NCBI GenBank assembly: GCA_014534415.1
Contig: JACVRM010000129.1
Coordinates: forward strand, 1 to 5,993
Source: Thermoleophilia bacterium
GTDB lineage: Bacteria; Actinomycetota; Thermoleophilia; Gaiellales; Gaiellaceae
Length of the DNA stretch: 5,993 nucleotides
Reading direction: 5' to 3'
Both the position numbers and the translations under genes were made by a program. The notes beneath the pieces are model-generated. The model made no database searches. It was not told the origin of the DNA and worked only from the letters and a program-made list of their open reading frames with translations. This document shows, piece after piece, positions 5,913 through 5,993 of the stretch. Each line of letters opens with the position of its first letter. Positions within the stretch are counted from its first letter, which is position 1.

Positions 5913-5940
5913 CGCGAGAATCCGCCTTCCGTCCCGACCG

Positions 5941-5948
5941 AAGGAGGT
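5941..5948 (+). promoter_or_regulatory. Perfect Shine-Dalgarno sequence
   Basis: AAGGAGGT is fully complementary to the 3' end of bacterial 16S rRNA. It ends four bases before the ATG at 5953. It is the only textbook ribosome binding site in the window and fixes the start of the last gene. Confidence 0.85.
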
Positions 5949-5952
5949 AGAC

Positions 5953-5993
5953 ATGTTCGTACGCATCGCACGCTTCGAGGGTGGAGACCCGTC
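5953..5993 (+). CDS. Start of an unidentified protein (3' partial)
   Basis: An ATG behind a perfect Shine-Dalgarno sequence opens a frame that reads MFVRIARFEGGDP and runs off the window end. Only 13 complete codons are visible. The pattern of a short beta strand with VRIARFEGGDP resembles the first strand of small actinobacterial proteins with a dimeric alpha-beta barrel (antibiotic biosynthesis monooxygenase-like) fold. This is a weak, recollection-based suggestion. It lies 65 bases after the coiled-coil gene on the same strand, so co-transcription is possible, but its own strong ribosome binding site suggests separately set and higher expression. Confidence 0.65.
   Translation, partial: MFVRIARFEGGDP

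Noticed and set aside
5888..5940. Intrinsic terminator after the coiled-coil gene
   Set aside because: Only a 6-bp stem with an 11-base loop is present and no T-run follows.
5246..5971. - strand open frame of 241 codons opposite the coiled-coil gene
   Set aside because: The + strand frame has a conserved domain layout and plausible codon use. The - strand frame is Arg/Leu-rich and would cover the strong ribosome binding site of the next gene.
1..5993. Mobile element, prophage or CRISPR signals
   Set aside because: No transposase or integrase sequence, terminal inverted repeats, attachment-site duplications or regularly spaced long repeats were seen. The only repeat cluster is the short operator-like array at 5007-5030.

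Overview
The window is very GC-rich with strong G/C bias at third codon positions. It has GTG and TTG starts, two F420-type enzymes facing each other, and a conserved coiled-coil protein of a kind I associate with deep-branching Actinobacteriota. Taken together this suggests a chromosomal fragment from an actinobacterium, most likely of the Thermoleophilia (Gaiellales/Solirubrobacterales) type. The lineage is inferred from gene content and style, not from a marker gene. No rRNA, tRNA, CRISPR array or insertion sequence is visible.

Layout. (1) Bases 1-1990, + strand: the C-terminal 662 codons of a large protein that joins a RecB/RNase-H-like nuclease (TM0106 type) to a Upf1/Dna2-like superfamily 1 helicase with all main motifs intact. 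(2) 1991-2401, - strand: a small flavin/F420-binding PPOX-fold protein (Rv0121c type), whose stop codon abuts the helicase stop. (3) 2396-3145, + strand: an F420-dependent luciferase-like (LLM) oxidoreductase. Its GTG start overlaps the start codon of the divergent PPOX gene. (4) 3142-4104, - strand: a zinc-free quinone oxidoreductase (Qor-type MDR) that shares a CTAG double stop with the LLM gene. (5) 4105-4209: a short spacer with nothing recognisable. (6) 4210-4998, - strand: a two-gene toxin-antitoxin operon, with an RHH/DUF433 antitoxin first and a DUF5615 PIN-like toxin second. (7) 4999-5080: a divergent promoter region containing a locally AT-rich repeat cluster that looks like the antitoxin operator. 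(8) 5081-5887, + strand: an uncharacterised protein with a conserved N-terminal domain, a proline-rich linker and a long charged helix. (9) 5953-5993, + strand: the first codons of another gene behind a perfect Shine-Dalgarno sequence.

How the genes relate. The PPOX, LLM and Qor genes form a redox cluster that probably uses F420 or flavin and NADPH, although they are not one operon. The DUF433/DUF5615 pair is a self-contained type II toxin-antitoxin module of VapBC type, apparently autoregulated through the repeats at 5007-5030. The helicase-nuclease is the largest and least understood protein here. The genes are packed very tightly: two convergent pairs end with touching or overlapping stop codons, and several starts look leaderless.
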